A DNA stretch of 64,000 nt from an uncultured Bacteroidales bacterium. GTDB lineage: Bacteria > Bacteroidota > Bacteroidia > Bacteroidales > F082. Made by a program: the position numbers and the translations under genes. Every line of letters begins with the position of its first letter. Position 1 is the first letter of the stretch. The stretch is from assembly GCA_947303085.1 (NCBI GenBank), contig CAMYXP010000002.1, forward strand, positions 62,001 to 126,000. The letters run 5' to 3'. Below the pieces are notes generated by a model that was not told the DNA's origin, did no database searches, and saw nothing but the letters and a program-made list of their open reading frames with translations. Shown piece by piece: positions 1-9,184 of the stretch.

Positions 1-552
1 GAACACCAAATCCGGCAAAAGTTGGTTTTTGTCTTTTGCCTCAACCAACTCCTTTTTAATAATCTCCTCCGGCTTTGTACTTATTGCCGTTCGCTGATAC
101 AATTGTTTGTCAATTTGTTCATCCAAAGTCCTTGTATCCCAATGCTCTTTGGCACATATTTGGGCATAAAACTGGCGTTCCAAAGAATCGTTTATGCTCA
201 TCAGACTTCGCAAATGAGTCCATGTCAATTGGATACGCATTGCGTATCCTATTTCTTCTTCCGAAAAAGTGTACGCACTGCGTACACATTGTTGTAATTT
301 GTAGTAACTCCAGCCATTCCCATACTTTTCTTGCAACTTAACTGCAAGATTTTTAATCACTTGCTTACCATAATCAGCCCTCTGATTATAAAGCACATCT
401 TCCTTAATTCGTTTGCCGATATACCAATTGGTCATGCAAACTTCTGCATTCATGTAAGTCGCAACACGGCGGCGAACACCTTCAATTATTCCACATACAT
501 CTTTGTAAAGAGCCTCTTCTTGAGGTACATTTTCTTGAACTATATTATCCAT
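1..552 (-). CDS. DUF1016/YhcG-type PDDEXK nuclease family protein, N-terminal part (truncated by window edge)
   Basis: Open minus frame not in the ORF track because it runs off the window; translation begins MDNIVQENVPQEEALYKDVCGIIEGVRRRVATYMNAEVCMTNWYIGKRIKEDVLYNQRADYGKQVIKNLAVKLQEKYGNGWSYYKLQQ, typical of the DUF1016 N-terminal domain. Confidence 0.85.
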   Translation of the reverse strand, partial: MDNIVQENVPQEEALYKDVCGIIEGVRRRVATYMNAEVCMTNWYIGKRIKEDVLYNQRADYGKQVIKNLAVKLQEKYGNGWSYYKLQQCVRSAYTFSEEEIGYAMRIQLTWTHLRSLMSINDSLERQFYAQICAKEHWDTRTLDEQIDKQLYQRTAISTKPEEIIKKELVEAKDKNQLLPDLVF

Positions 553-830
553 AATTAAATTAAGTTAAAAAGTTTCATAAACTTTTCAGTATCTTGCTGC
601 AAAGATACACATTATTTTATTTCTAACATCAAGATTATCAAAAAAAATATTTAAAAAATGTATACTATATGTTAACTTTTTTTGTATTTTTGCAGTCCAT
701 TTTCGAGCCTTATTCCGAAATTGGTTTTTATAATTGAAAATCAATGACTTGAGATGGAAAATAAAAGTTTAACAATCCTCGATTGCCTAATTCGGAAGAG
801 CCGTCGGGTACAATTTTTACAAAAAAAATA

Positions 831-2666
831 ATGAGCGAATTAGAAAACACCGAAAAAATCCAGAAAGTGAAACCGGTTCCATCAGAAGACTTCGACTGGA
901 GCAGCGACGCTAAGAAACACGACAGCTACAAAGCTGAAGACCGCGCCCGCATGGAAGAAATGTACGAGAAGACCATGAGTCAGATCGGCGACCATGAAGT
1001 TATCGAAGGAACAGTTGTCGCTAAGACTTCACGCGAAGTCGTCGTCAACATCGGATTCAAGTCAGATGGTGTTATTCCGATTTCAGAATTCCGTCACAAC
1101 CCAGACCTTAAGGTGGGTGACAAAATTGAAGTTTACGTGGAGAACCAGGAAGGCATCAACGGCCAGCTCGTCCTTTCACACAAGAAGGCTCGCCTTCTCA
1201 AGTCATGGGACCGCGTCAACGAGGCCTACGACAGCCAGGAGATCGTCCGCGGCTTCGTCAAGAGCCGTACAAAAGGCGGCTTGATCGTCGACGTGTTCGG
1301 CATCGAGGCATTCTTGCCAGGTTCACAGATCGATGTCAAACCTATCCGCGATTACGACGTATTCGTCAACAGCACAATGGAATTCAAGGTTGTTAAGATC
1401 AACCAGGAGTACAAGAACGTGGTCGTTTCACACAAAGCCCTCATCGAAGACGAAATCGAGCAGCAGAAGAGCGAAATCATCAGCAAGCTTGAAAAAGGTC
1501 AGGTTCTCGAAGGCGTTGTCAAGAACATCACCAACTACGGCGTGTTCATCGACCTCGGCGGTGTTGACGGTCTTATCCACATCACCGACCTTTCATGGGG
1601 CCGCATCAACGATCCTAAGGAGATTGTCCAGCTCGACCAGCAGATCAAGGTCGTTATCCTCGACTTCGACGACAGCAAGAAACGCATCGCCCTCGGTCTC
1701 AAGCAGCTCACCCCACATCCATGGGATGCTCTCGACCCGAACCTCAAAGTTGGTGATGTCGTTAAGGGTAAAGTCGTTGTCTTGGCCGACTACGGCGCGT
1801 TCATCGAGATCGCTCCAGGCGTTGAAGGCTTGATCCATGTTTCAGAAATGTCATGGTCACAGCACCTCCGCACAGCTCAGGACTTCCTGAAGATTGGCGA
1901 CGAAGTTGAAGCTAAGGTCCTCACACTCGACCGCGAAGAGCGCAAGATGAGCCTCGGTATGAAGCAGCTCGTCCCGGATCCATGGGAGAACATCCAGGAG
2001 CGTTATCCAAAGGGTTCAAAACACACCGCCACAGTGCGCAACTTCACTAACTTCGGCATCTTCGTCGAACTTGAAGAAGGCGTTGACGGTATGATTCACA
2101 TCTCTGACCTCAGCTGGTCGAAGAAGATCAAACATCCGGCAGAGTTCACCAAGATCGGTGACAAGATCGATGTCGTGGTCCTCGATGTGGATCAGGAGAT
2201 CCGCCGCTTGAGCCTCGGCCACAAGCAGCTTGAAGAGAACCCATGGGATGTGTTCGAAAGCATCTTCACAGTCGGTTCAATCCAGCAGGGTACAATCATC
2301 AGCACAAGCGACAAGGGCGTCATCGTCTCATTGCCATACGGTGTTGAAGGTTTCTGCCCGAACCGTCATCTGAAGAAAGAAGACGGCACAACCGCTAAGG
2401 TTGACGAGACTTTGGATTTCAAGGTCATCGAGTTCTCGAAGGAAAACAAGAAGATCATCCTCTCACACTCACGCATCTGGGAAGACAAGCAGAACGCTGC
2501 AGCAGAAGCAGAGTCAGCTGAGAAGGAGAAAGCTGCAAAGAACACCAAGCGTGCCGTGAAGCAGATCAACGACAACGTTGAGCGCACAACTCTCGGCGAC
2601 CTCGATGTTCTCGCAACATTGAAAGAAAACCTCGAGAAAGAGGAAAAAGGCGGAAAGGCTGAATAA
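831..2666 (+). CDS. rpsA: 30S ribosomal protein S1 (multiple S1 domains)
   Basis: Repeated S1 RNA-binding motifs (GVFIDLGGVDGLIHITDLSWGRI etc.); start trimmed from 783 to the internal Met (MSELENTEK). Confidence 0.96.
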   Translation: MSELENTEKIQKVKPVPSEDFDWSSDAKKHDSYKAEDRARMEEMYEKTMSQIGDHEVIEGTVVAKTSREVVVNIGFKSDGVIPISEFRHNPDLKVGDKIEVYVENQEGINGQLVLSHKKARLLKSWDRVNEAYDSQEIVRGFVKSRTKGGLIVDVFGIEAFLPGSQIDVKPIRDYDVFVNSTMEFKVVKINQEYKNVVVSHKALIEDEIEQQKSEIISKLEKGQVLEGVVKNITNYGVFIDLGGVDGLIHITDLSWGRINDPKEIVQLDQQIKVVILDFDDSKKRIALGLKQLTPHPWDALDPNLKVGDVVKGKVVVLADYGAFIEIAPGVEGLIHVSEMSWSQHLRTAQDFLKIGDEVEAKVLTLDREERKMSLGMKQLVPDPWENIQERYPKGSKHTATVRNFTNFGIFVELEEGVDGMIHISDLSWSKKIKHPAEFTKIGDKIDVVVLDVDQEIRRLSLGHKQLEENPWDVFESIFTVGSIQQGTIISTSDKGVIVSLPYGVEGFCPNRHLKKEDGTTAKVDETLDFKVIEFSKENKKIILSHSRIWEDKQNAAAEAESAEKEKAAKNTKRAVKQINDNVERTTLGDLDVLATLKENLEKEEKGGKAE

Positions 2667-2698
2667 GACTTTAGTCGTTAGACTTTAGACCTTAGAAG

Positions 2699-2730
2699 GG
2701 CTGTCGCAAGACGGCCTTTCTTTTTTTGTC
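2699..2730 (+). terminator. rpsA intrinsic terminator
   Basis: GGGCTGTC-GCAA-GACGGCC stem followed by TTTCTTTTTTT. Confidence 0.8.
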
Positions 2731-2794
2731 AAAAACTAACGTCTAAGGTCTAGAGTCTAAGGTCTTTTATGTATCTTTGCAAAAAATTTTCATC

Positions 2795-3259
2795 ATGGCA
2801 AACAACCTCAATTCTGCACACTATATCGCCAATCTCGGTCTCCTTCCCCATCCCGAAGGAGGCTACTACCGCCAGCTTTTCGGAAATGACGAATCAGGTA
2901 AGAAGGCAATCTCGACCATCTATTACATGCTGACAGCCAACGACATTTCGGCTTTTCACCGTTTGCACGATGTTGTCGAGATCTGGTATTATCATGCTGG
3001 CGAGCCGCTCAACATCTATGTCATCGACACCGATGGAAAATTCAGCGTTCACAGCCTATCGCCCGAAAGCGAGATGCAGGTCATAATCCAGCCAGAGCAA
3101 TGGTTTGCCGCCGAAATCCCGTCAAAACAAGGGTTTTCGCTCGAAGGTTGCGCCGTCGCTCCTGCTTTCACTTTCGAGAACTTCGAATTGGCTGACAAAA
3201 AAGAGTTGTTGAAGCAGTTTCCACAGCATTCCGAGCTGATTGAAAGATTGTGCAAATAG
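2795..3259 (+). CDS. Cupin domain-containing protein (DUF985)
   Basis: LGLLPHPEGGYYRQLF...AFHRLHDVVEIWYYHAGEPLNIYVI. Confidence 0.85.
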   Translation: MANNLNSAHYIANLGLLPHPEGGYYRQLFGNDESGKKAISTIYYMLTANDISAFHRLHDVVEIWYYHAGEPLNIYVIDTDGKFSVHSLSPESEMQVIIQPEQWFAAEIPSKQGFSLEGCAVAPAFTFENFELADKKELLKQFPQHSELIERLCK

Positions 3260-3262
3260 AAA

Positions 3263-3838
3263 ATGGAAATCACCACCCTACTCGACATCCATTCACGCGA
3301 AGAGCTTTACCAGTGGTATCTCGAAAACCACGATAAAGCATCGGATTTTTGGCTGCGTATCAACCGCGCCGAAGCCGACTGTCCTGGCGTGGTCCGCTAT
3401 GTCGATGCCGTCGAGGTGGCGCTCTGCTTCGGATGGATAGACAGCACCATGAAGCGCATCGACGACGGGAAGCCGATCCAGCACTTCACGCCGCGCCGCA
3501 AAGGCAGTAACTGGTGCGAGCAGAACCTCGTGCGCTGCCGCCGCCTCGTCGAAACCGGCGAGATGACTCCAGCAGGACTCGCCGTAATCCCCGACATCGA
3601 CCCGTCGCGTTTCGTCTATGAAGATTGGGTTATCGAGGCTATCAAAGCCGACGAGCCGGCTTGGAAAAACTATCTTTCGTTCCCCGAAAACTACCGCCGC
3701 ATCAAGGTTGACCGCATACAGCATTATTACAATACAAAACGCCAAGAATACGCCTTCAAAATGTTGAAAAAGTTTGTTGAAGACTGTCACAACGGCAAGA
3801 TGCAATCAGGCTGGAGCGATTTCGGGAGGCTGGGATAA
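3263..3838 (+). CDS. YdeI/OmpD-associated family protein
   Basis: YLENHDKASDFWLRINR...DAVEVALCFGWIDSTMKRIDDGKPIQHFTPRRKGSNWCEQN. Confidence 0.8.
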   Translation: MEITTLLDIHSREELYQWYLENHDKASDFWLRINRAEADCPGVVRYVDAVEVALCFGWIDSTMKRIDDGKPIQHFTPRRKGSNWCEQNLVRCRRLVETGEMTPAGLAVIPDIDPSRFVYEDWVIEAIKADEPAWKNYLSFPENYRRIKVDRIQHYYNTKRQEYAFKMLKKFVEDCHNGKMQSGWSDFGRLG

Positions 3839-3873
3839 GGATTTTTTATATCTTTGCAAATAAATTCACAACT

Positions 3874-4083
3874 ATGATTAAAGAATACAAAACCGACGAG
3901 CTCACCATCATCTGGCAGCCGGAAAAATGCACACACGCCGGAGTCTGTGTGTATCAATTGCCAAAGGTTTACAACGTGAACGAGCGTCCGTGGTGCAAGC
4001 CGCAAAACGCGACAACCGAAGAACTGATAGCCCAAATCAAATTATGCCCTTCGGGAGCTTTAACTTACAAACTGAACAAATAA
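3874..4083 (+). CDS. YjdI-like (4Fe-4S) mono-cluster protein
   Basis: IIWQPEKCTHAGVCVYQLPKVYN...KLCPSGALTYK. Confidence 0.85.
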   Translation: MIKEYKTDELTIIWQPEKCTHAGVCVYQLPKVYNVNERPWCKPQNATTEELIAQIKLCPSGALTYKLNK

Positions 4084-4367
4084 TGGAAATCATTCAGAAA
4101 AACAATTCAAAAGACGGCTTCTTCATTGCCGAGGAAAACGGCAAACGGATGGGATACATTTCATACGAATGGATGAACGAATCAGTTTTTGCTATCATGC
4201 ATACCGTTGTTGAGCCAGCGTTTCAAGGCAAAGGCATCGCCAAGGCGCTCCTTGACGCTGCCGTGGCATACGCCAGAGAAAATGGCCTCAAAATCCATGC
4301 GGTCTGCTCGTATGTGGTAAGGCAGTTCGAGAAGGAGGAGTATGATGACGTGAATAGTAGGAAGTAG
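4083..4367 (+). CDS. Small GNAT/YjdJ-like N-acetyltransferase
   Basis: TAATG overlap with the preceding gene; VEPAFQGKGIAKALLDAAVAYARENGLKIHAVCSYV; ORF-track start 3927 is too early. Confidence 0.85.
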   Translation: MEIIQKNNSKDGFFIAEENGKRMGYISYEWMNESVFAIMHTVVEPAFQGKGIAKALLDAAVAYARENGLKIHAVCSYVVRQFEKEEYDDVNSRK

Positions 4368-4452
4368 GGGCACCCTGTAGCGCGGCTCTGCGTTTTTCTA
4401 GCTCGGAGTTCTCAGAGCACTCAGAGTTCTCCAATCACTCCGAGAACTTTGA

Positions 4453-5040
4453 TTAGCTCCTCTTCTCCACCCTCGCCTTATACATCTGCTCCTTAATTCC
4501 GCCCTCTTGCAAAAACCGCCTCTTTTGCGATTCTATCAAACTTGTTATCATCACATCAAACTGATGCAGCATTGTTATCGCAATATTTGCAATAGTTTCC
4601 GCCGAGCGCGTCTCCACAGCCAAGCGATATTCTTCAGGATCCATGTGCTTTTTGCAATAAATTCTCACTTGCAGTGTCCTCGGATCATCAATTGACCATT
4701 TTTTAAGACCGCGAGCAAGTAAAAAGTCTTCATAATCTATCCGAAGCTCGTGCATACTGCCTTTCGCGACAATCGTCAGTTTGATTTCCATTTCAGCCGA
4801 TGAGGCGCCATCCACACTGCCTTCGGCAATGTTTTGTTTTCCACTTCGAGCCGCCTGAATCATCTGATCTCTTGTGCGGTCGCCTTTTTCCAGATGCCGA
4901 TGCGCAAACGCGTATGTTAGCGCATAAATGCAGTTTCCAAGTTGATAAACCCTGAGGTTTCTATAATCTCCTCGTTGAGGAATGAATTTTTTATTCGTTT
5001 TATTTATGCCATTTTTCTCGTAAAACTCTTTTTTTGCCAT
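4453..5040 (-). CDS. Four helix bundle suffix domain / S23-like four-helix bundle protein
   Basis: DQMIQAARSGKQNIAEGSVDGASSAEMEIKLTIVAKGSMHELRIDYEDFL. Confidence 0.8.
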   Translation of the reverse strand: MAKKEFYEKNGINKTNKKFIPQRGDYRNLRVYQLGNCIYALTYAFAHRHLEKGDRTRDQMIQAARSGKQNIAEGSVDGASSAEMEIKLTIVAKGSMHELRIDYEDFLLARGLKKWSIDDPRTLQVRIYCKKHMDPEEYRLAVETRSAETIANIAITMLHQFDVMITSLIESQKRRFLQEGGIKEQMYKARVEKRS

Positions 5041-5073
5041 ACATTTAATTTTTAAACATTAAACAATAAAAAT

Positions 5074-5135
5074 TCCTTTCGCAATCCTGCGAACTCCCCA
5101 TCCCATTAGTATTTTGTTTTACGATGCTCTTTAGT
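5074..5135 (-). promoter_or_regulatory. Conserved 62-nt leader element, copy 1 (upstream of four-helix-bundle gene)
   Basis: 59/62 identical to 18085-18146; hairpin TTCGCA-GGAT-TGCGAA; preceded by a TATCTTTG -7 box (5155-5162) and ends 33 nt before the ATG. Confidence 0.75.
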
Positions 5136-5284
5136 TTTGATTCAAAATCGGGTACAAAGATACAGAAAATTTTGGTTTTGGCAAGATCTTTTATAACAAT
5201 TCTACAGCAGTTTTATGTGCAGGACGTAATATGTTGAACCAAAAATCGAGTCAGAAATATCTGACTCGATTTTTAGAATGTACT

Positions 5285-6886
5285 TTAATTTTTCAGATTT
5301 ATAGTTGTTCCTTTGGTTTGTTTAGGTACATTCCATGATTCTTTATTAGGTGAGACTAAATAACCACTAGCTTGAATTGATTCAAGATGGCCATAATCAT
5401 CTACTGATATTGTTAGTTTTTTATATCCATAACCTTTTACCTGTCCTATATATTTACCGTTAATATAAATGTTTCTTGGATCCGAGTGTCTGTTTTCAAA
5501 ATTTATATAATAGACATAAGAGTCCTGTAATTTCTTATACTCAGAATCGGTATCATCTTTAAAAACATAATAATCTGGCTTACCATAAGGTTTCAACACT
5601 ATATCATTATATATCCATCCTGTTTTATAACTGTTTTTATCAATTATTTTTATTGATCTTGTTCTTTCTGGAATCCTTTCAAAAAACAGAGAATATTCCC
5701 ATATACCCTTCCCGATATGTTTATAATCTTTATTATCCGAGTATATCTTAACTATATTAATATTTGAAGCATTTTTTAGTTTATAATGTCTTCCTGTTAC
5801 TATATCCTCGATGTATGAATCCGCACCTATACCAATTACTTGAGTGTCTGATAATGACAAGTATTTGAATGTGACTTTTGTGTAGTTGTCTTTATTTTCC
5901 AAACTAATTAAAAAGCTTTGATTATTGCCATTATCTCCATAAGCACATGTAGAATATTCTTGTTGAGAATATTGTTCCTCTATTTGCTGTTGTCTTATTC
6001 GTTCTTGTTCTAATAAATCATCATAAACTTTTTGAGTATTATCCTCAAACACAAATGTATTTTCATCTCCATAAGGTTTTAAAACAATATCTTTATATGC
6101 CCAACCATTTGGCTCAATAATTCTGATGTGCTTGGTATCTTCTGTTATTCTATTAAAAATAAATGAATACTCCCAAATACCTTTCCCAATTGATGTATAT
6201 CGTGTATTACCAGAATCCATGATATTAATATTTGATGCATCAACTAAATAATACTTTTCGTGAGTATCTATATCTTCAATATATGTACCCCGATTAATGC
6301 CAATTCTTGCATTCGGACTTACTGATACGTATTTCATACTTACGATAGTGTAAGAATCTCTATTCACAATTTTAACAATAAAACTCTCGTTTCCACCATT
6401 ATCACCATATGCATATGTGGAGAATTCTTTTGTATTTCCTATTAATTCATCTGCCACCGCTTCAGAAACAGACATAAGCTCTCCCAACGATTTCAATTCT
6501 GATGATTTCCTTGCTGTTTTCCAAACTCTTTGAGTTCTTATATCCAAAAGACGAGAAACAATGTAATATTCATCACCGAATTTTGTTATTTCTGCTACAC
6601 AAACATTGCTTGCACCATATTTCTGACCGAGTTCAAACAACTTTTTATCATCAATATTATTATATCGACCTTGCTCTTGCGATACTTGTGCCAAGAAATC
6701 ATCTGTTCTTTCAATTGCCACGTAATCTGGATTTCTTGTAATGGCAGCTACCAATTCACTGCCTAAAATTCTTTTTGTTTCTTGTGGAACGCCTTCGCTT
6801 GCTGTCACGTAAACCGCGACTGTCTTTTGGGCAAATGATATCATTGATAACATCAAACCCAGAATTAATGTAAATACTTTTTTCAT
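5285..6886 (-). CDS. Secreted protein with CsgG/TolB-like N-terminal region and tandem duplicated C-terminal domain
   Basis: Signal peptide MKKVFTLILGLMLSMISFAQ; duplicated 'S.[CY]AYGDNG..SF'...'GKGIWEYS..F.RI'...'KDIVLKPYG' modules. Confidence 0.6.
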   Translation of the reverse strand: MKKVFTLILGLMLSMISFAQKTVAVYVTASEGVPQETKRILGSELVAAITRNPDYVAIERTDDFLAQVSQEQGRYNNIDDKKLFELGQKYGASNVCVAEITKFGDEYYIVSRLLDIRTQRVWKTARKSSELKSLGELMSVSEAVADELIGNTKEFSTYAYGDNGGNESFIVKIVNRDSYTIVSMKYVSVSPNARIGINRGTYIEDIDTHEKYYLVDASNINIMDSGNTRYTSIGKGIWEYSFIFNRITEDTKHIRIIEPNGWAYKDIVLKPYGDENTFVFEDNTQKVYDDLLEQERIRQQQIEEQYSQQEYSTCAYGDNGNNQSFLISLENKDNYTKVTFKYLSLSDTQVIGIGADSYIEDIVTGRHYKLKNASNINIVKIYSDNKDYKHIGKGIWEYSLFFERIPERTRSIKIIDKNSYKTGWIYNDIVLKPYGKPDYYVFKDDTDSEYKKLQDSYVYYINFENRHSDPRNIYINGKYIGQVKGYGYKKLTISVDDYGHLESIQASGYLVSPNKESWNVPKQTKGTTINLKN

Positions 6887-6946
6887 ATCGAATAATTTTT
6901 AATTATTAATTGCAATTTGACAAATAAAAAACCGCGAGCTTCTGTT

Positions 6947-7079
6947 TATACCCGAGGTTCGCCAAAACCTGTACTACAAACAAGAAAGCCCACGGCAAAA
7001 CCGTGAGCGTTTCATGCTTTCACGTGTAGTACGTTTGAAATTGGCGATTTCGGGTATACTATGAAAAGCGGAAACGCTT
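6947..7079. ncRNA. Candidate structured RNA / repeat element, copy A
   Basis: Nested helices TATACCCGA/TCGGGTATA, TCGCCAA/TTGGCGA, GTACTACA/TGTAGTAC, CACGG/CCGTG, AAGCG-GAAA-CGCTT; same architecture as 58170-58315. Confidence 0.55.
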
Positions 7080-7240
7080 ATTTACAAATAATACTTATTT
7101 CTATTTCTTCATTTTTTCTTATTTTATCAGCGCAAATTTACAAATTATTTTGAATTCTCGCAGTTATTTTGATTATTTTTAATTGTCGTTTGTTTGTTAA
7201 AACATTTTTGTTATTTTTGCAATGATTAATTATACTTAAT

Positions 7241-8287
7241 ATGGCTGAACAAAACAACACACCGACAACAGATTGCCCAAACAGTCCTAATAAAAAATCC
7301 AAAGAAACAAACGTCCCTAAATATGGACATTTATTCCTTATAATTCTTACAATTTTTACACTTGCTTTTATTGGTTTCCTTATTCTTGCAAATAGAGAAT
7401 CTCATAAATCTCAAGAAAACATCATACATAGTTATGAACAACATATAAAACAAGCTGATAGTTTATATTTTAATATGGTAAATTATAATACACGATATAT
7501 ATTAGACCTAAACTCACTTAGCACGAAAATATCAACTGATTCTTTAATAAAATCAACACTAAATTCTAAAAGAGGGATTTCAAAAGAACAATATAACAAT
7601 TTGTCAAAAATCATCACATCTTATTTCGATGACATGAGGCAACTACACGAACAATACGACAGAAAAATACGACATGATTCTTTGTTGATATGTGCAGAAG
7701 AACAATTATTGAAAGGTCAAACAAATAAGTTATTAGAACTTCATTTGAACAAAGTAGAGCATGAGTATAGTAACATTACAATTTGGGCTGCTGTTTTGAC
7801 AATACTTTTTCTTGTCTTTAGTTTCTATAGTATTTTTAAGATGGACGAGCTTGTCAAACAAGGTCACGAAGGTGTAAGGGATATACGCAAACTAACGGAT
7901 GAAGGAAAAAACGCCATTGAAACCGTTAAAAGTAATGGAGAAACATTATTATCTGATACTAGGAAAAGATTAAAAGCATTTACTGACGAGCAGCAACAAA
8001 TAATAGCTAAAACAACAGAGAACGCTAGCAAGCAAGCAAATGAGCGTATTGATACAATAGACGAAGCCATTAAAAAAGCATATTTATCAATAGAAGAAAT
8101 AAATAATATTAGGGAGCAATCAACAGAATTATACAAACAACAATTGGTAAAAATAAATTCCGATTATGATTTGAAAATTAATGAAAAAATACAATTACTT
8201 GACACATTTATTGAAAGCTTTAAAGCGCTTATGGAAGAAAAAGGTATACAATCTCAAGTAAAAGAGGAGGGCGAAAAAAATGAATAA
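7241..8287 (+). CDS. Hypothetical two-TM membrane protein with long C-terminal coiled coil
   Basis: TM segments HLFLIILTIFTLAFIGFLILA and ITIWAAVLTILFLVFSFYSIF; charged helical C-terminus. Confidence 0.7.
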   Translation: MAEQNNTPTTDCPNSPNKKSKETNVPKYGHLFLIILTIFTLAFIGFLILANRESHKSQENIIHSYEQHIKQADSLYFNMVNYNTRYILDLNSLSTKISTDSLIKSTLNSKRGISKEQYNNLSKIITSYFDDMRQLHEQYDRKIRHDSLLICAEEQLLKGQTNKLLELHLNKVEHEYSNITIWAAVLTILFLVFSFYSIFKMDELVKQGHEGVRDIRKLTDEGKNAIETVKSNGETLLSDTRKRLKAFTDEQQQIIAKTTENASKQANERIDTIDEAIKKAYLSIEEINNIREQSTELYKQQLVKINSDYDLKINEKIQLLDTFIESFKALMEEKGIQSQVKEEGEKNE

Positions 8288-8744
8288 CATTTCTTTTATT
8301 AATTCGTCAAATGAATTAACAACGGCTCAAAATATACAACAACAAATATCTCAAAAAGAATTCGAGATACAACTTGTTGATATTAATAGTCGTTATTCTT
8401 CTTTACAAGATAGTAATTATTATTACAACCCGCAAAAGAAGTATTTTCTTAATATGGAAATACAAAATTTAAAAAAACAACGAGACGAGCATCTTATCAA
8501 CGCTATTACATATGCTTTGACCGATGCAGAATCTGAAATGAACTTTAGTATAGCATTTTCTACAGCTGCTGTTTCTATATCCAATATATGTTCATTCATA
8601 AGAAGATATAATATCAAACTCAATATTACATTGCAGTTAATGTTAAAAATCTCTTCCATATCATCAAGACTATCAACACGATTAAACTCAACGCAACTAA
8701 AACAAGAAATAACAAATCTAAAAACACAGTTAAATATACTCTAA
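8280..8744 (+). CDS. Hypothetical protein, translationally coupled to upstream gene
   Basis: Start overlaps the end of the upstream ORF by 8 nt; no family recognised. Confidence 0.65.
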   Translation: MNNISFINSSNELTTAQNIQQQISQKEFEIQLVDINSRYSSLQDSNYYYNPQKKYFLNMEIQNLKKQRDEHLINAITYALTDAESEMNFSIAFSTAAVSISNICSFIRRYNIKLNITLQLMLKISSISSRLSTRLNSTQLKQEITNLKTQLNIL

Positions 8745-8852
8745 CAGATAATTTCATTTTGTTTACAACATTAGTTTTGATAAAGTGGGCGTTATTCTCT
8801 GATTCGTTTGTTTTAAGTTTGTAATACAACATGATTTTACAAAAAACTTATC

Positions 8853-9173
8853 ATGGCAAGCAATCCCAATTATGTACAATATATCGCTGACCAGTGCGAA
8901 GGGGCTGGCGAAATAATGGTCAAAAAGATGTTCGGCGACTACGGCATCTATTGCGACGGCGTTATCTTTGGCCTCATTTGCGATAATTGTTTCTATCTGA
9001 AACCGACGGAAGTCGGTCGGGCTATGCTCCGCATTGTCGATATGCGCCCACCATACGACGGAGCGAAAGACTATTTCTTCATTGAAGATGTCGATGACCG
9101 CGATTACATGTCGGAACTGGTTAAAACAACCTGCAAGGAATTGGCATTTCAGAAACCGAAAAAGAAAAAATAA
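8853..9173 (+). CDS. TfoX/Sxy family N-terminal domain protein
   Basis: VKKMFGDYGIYCDGVIFGLICDNCFYLKPTEVGR. Confidence 0.85.
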   Translation: MASNPNYVQYIADQCEGAGEIMVKKMFGDYGIYCDGVIFGLICDNCFYLKPTEVGRAMLRIVDMRPPYDGAKDYFFIEDVDDRDYMSELVKTTCKELAFQKPKKKK

Positions 9174-9184
9174 TTGATTTCATT

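Noticed and set aside
1333-1833. Alternative-frame 166-aa ORF inside rpsA
   Set aside because: Ser/Thr/Arg-rich out-of-frame shadow of the rpsA coding sequence.
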